From contig CAYPNT010000005.1 of assembly GCA_964412235.1 (NCBI GenBank), positions 1 to 64,000 on the forward strand: DNA of 64,000 bases, read 5' to 3'. The first letter of the stretch is position 1. Each line of letters starts with the position of its first letter. Below are positions 62,848 to 64,000 of this stretch, piece by piece. The position numbers and the translations under genes were made by a program. Source of the stretch: JAYZQT01 sp964412235. GTDB taxonomy: Bacteria; Pseudomonadota; Alphaproteobacteria; MPNO01; UBA830. Under the pieces are notes generated by a model. That model was given only the letters and a program-made list of their open reading frames with translations, searched no databases and had not been told where the DNA came from.

Positions 62848-63740
62848 TCGTTACCGTGTTTGCTTTCACGCCAAACAGAGTAATAATTACCTGCGAAGAT
62901 AAGAAAAGCCCCCAAAAGCACCCAAGGACTGACTGTTTCATCGTAAATTAACCAACCTACGACGGCGACTAGCGGTAAACGAACAAAGTCAACGGGTATA
63001 CAAACAGTAGCGTCCGCAAGTTGAAACGCTCGTGCGAGGCAGAAGTGTGCCGTAATACCGGTCAGCCCTAGCGCAGCGAGCCAAGGCGCATCCTCCCAGA
63101 CCGGCCAAACCCAGTCGAACCAGAAAATAGCTGGAATTAGGGTTAAGGGTAGTTGAAAAAATTGCATCCAAAAGACGATTGCTAATGGCGTGTCATCGGC
63201 CGTAAGGGATTTCACCAATACGTTGGAGATACCATAAAAAAGAGCACCTAAAAGTACCACAAGGGCTCCCTGTGTGACGATTTCGAACCCTGGCCGAAGA
63301 ATCACGAAAACTCCGACCAAGCCGAGGACTACCGCGAGCAAGCGATGGGAGCTTGCTCGTTCTCTCAAGAAAATCATTGCGATTATGACAGTCCACACCG
63401 GCATGGTATATTCGAGGGCTGTTACATGGGCCATTGGGAGTAACATTATTCCAATTACCCAACACCATTGTCCGACGCAGTGAAAGAGGTTGCGAGCAAT
63501 TTGTGTACCTAAGCGACTGGTTTTAACGCTATGAAAACCGACAGTCGCCGCGACAATGCACATTATGGGTATGCCGATTATTGAGCGAAAGGAGAGCATT
63601 TCGAAGCTCGACATTTTGGTGGAGAGTTCTCGAATGGCGATCATCATAAAGATAAAGGACGCAACTGTACCCAGAACCCAAAATGCAGCGAGCACGGCAT
63701 TCTGTGGACGAGGGTCGTTAGTTTCAGTTGATTCCGACAT
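62844..63740 (-). CDS. EamA/DMT-superfamily membrane transporter
   Basis: The 298-residue protein is similar in layout to the next copy: AFWVLGTVASFIFMMIAIRELSTKMSSFEMLSFRSIIGIP in the first half and LLGALFYGISNVLVKSLTADDTPLAIVFWMQFFQLPL in the second. The short charged C-terminus and the SSFEML/SSFEIL-like start segments show that these tandem copies arose by duplication. It ends in an ATGA overlap with the next gene. The ATG at 63740 is preceded by about 160 bases before the stop of a third tandem copy. Confidence 0.86.
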   Translation of the reverse strand: MSESTETNDPRPQNAVLAAFWVLGTVASFIFMMIAIRELSTKMSSFEMLSFRSIIGIPIMCIVAATVGFHSVKTSRLGTQIARNLFHCVGQWCWVIGIMLLPMAHVTALEYTMPVWTVIIAMIFLRERASSHRLLAVVLGLVGVFVILRPGFEIVTQGALVVLLGALFYGISNVLVKSLTADDTPLAIVFWMQFFQLPLTLIPAIFWFDWVWPVWEDAPWLAALGLTGITAHFCLARAFQLADATVCIPVDFVRLPLVAVVGWLIYDETVSPWVLLGAFLIFAGNYYSVWRESKHGNE

Positions 63741-63901
63741 CTGAAAGCGAGTCCTAGGGGTGAAAATTCCGGATCGTCATAGGTAAAATAGAAGCGCTAG
63801 TCTGTGCTGGTTATGATAGAAGCGCAGCGAAGATAACCGGTCAATCGATACCTGCCTAGTATGGAACGAAGAAGCATTTTTATGCTTTTCCCCCAGGGAA
63901 G

Positions 63902-64000
63902 TTAACTTCGAACAGATTTTCCTTGGTGTTCAAGTTTGTTTTCCCGAGCTGTGATATACCACGTGCTCAGGAATATTATACCGCCCCCAAGCCAAACCCA
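63902..64000 (-). CDS. EamA/DMT-superfamily transporter, 3' end only (third tandem copy)
   Basis: On the minus strand the frame from the window end reads VWLGGGIIFLSTWYITARE and stops with TAA at 63904-63902. This matches the last helix and tail of the two EamA genes before it (for example ALGGVIIFGANWYSVREES). The rest of the gene lies beyond the window. It shows that at least three EamA genes lie in a row. The frame is too short to be listed by length but is convincing by alignment. Confidence 0.75.
   Translation of the reverse strand, partial: WVWLGGGIIFLSTWYITARENKLEHQGKSVRS

Overview
The window looks like a stretch of an alphaproteobacterial chromosome from a metabolically versatile, probably aquatic heterotroph. 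The evidence is the queA-tgt-queG run, ATGA-coupled operons, livKHMGF-type transport and CoxLMS-type molybdenum hydroxylases. The assignment rests on gene content only: there is no rRNA, and I recognise no tRNA, CRISPR array, insertion sequence or phage block. Apart from the queuosine and dihydrouridine tRNA-modification genes at 35.7-40.3 kb, almost everything is accessory small-molecule catabolism and transport, in short operons on alternating strands.

Layout. 0-5 kb: the end of a TauD-type dioxygenase, then a minus-strand run of an EamA transporter, a double-cupin protein and a His-rich EutA-like ATPase. 5.3-9.6 kb: a CocE-type hydrolase, a deiodinase-like selenoprotein whose Sec codon is the in-frame TGA at 7618-7620, and an FAD oxidoreductase. 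9.6-14.8 kb: LLM monooxygenase, 2OG-Fe oxygenase, MFS, dienelactone hydrolase and a CmcJ/NvfI-like protein. 15-19.5 kb: a UbiD-type decarboxylase, a small FMN-binding protein, a two-subunit ThDP decarboxylase resembling sulfopyruvate decarboxylase, and a convergent ComC/Ldh-type dehydrogenase. 19.6-25 kb: hydrolase, flavin hydroxylase, FAH-family hydrolase, extradiol dioxygenase and MmgE/PrpD, which together resemble a meta-cleavage ring-degradation set. 25-29.8 kb: a complete branched-chain-amino-acid-type ABC transporter with a strong terminator after the binding protein. 30-35 kb: EamA, formamidase-like hydrolase, MFS plus YgjP-type peptidase, and a second LLM enzyme. 35-41.8 kb: queA-tgt-queG, dusA, a SnoaL-like protein, arsC-like and a VUT-family (queuosine-precursor transporter type) gene. 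41.8-47.8 kb: a molybdenum hydroxylase operon with two large subunits around single FAD and 2Fe-2S subunits. 48-54.7 kb: LLM enzyme, class V aminotransferase, a Cys-rich ferredoxin-like protein, a hydrolase, a short reductive-dehalogenase-like corrinoid/Fe-S protein and a ferritin-like di-iron protein. 55-64 kb: an SsuA/THI5-like binding protein without signal peptide, a TfdA-like dioxygenase and a GMC oxidoreductase in one operon, then a quinone-oxidoreductase-like MDR, a second UbiD, a GST and three tandem EamA genes, the last cut by the window end.

The most notable points are the selenocysteine deiodinase homologue (Sec97, Tyr124, Glu127 and His129 in the spacing of vertebrate deiodinase), a Tgt whose zinc-binding cysteines are largely gone, the asymmetric duplication in the molybdenum hydroxylase operon, and the RdhA-like/ferritin-like pair. 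Functions are read from motifs and family knowledge; substrates are inferred and mostly unknown.
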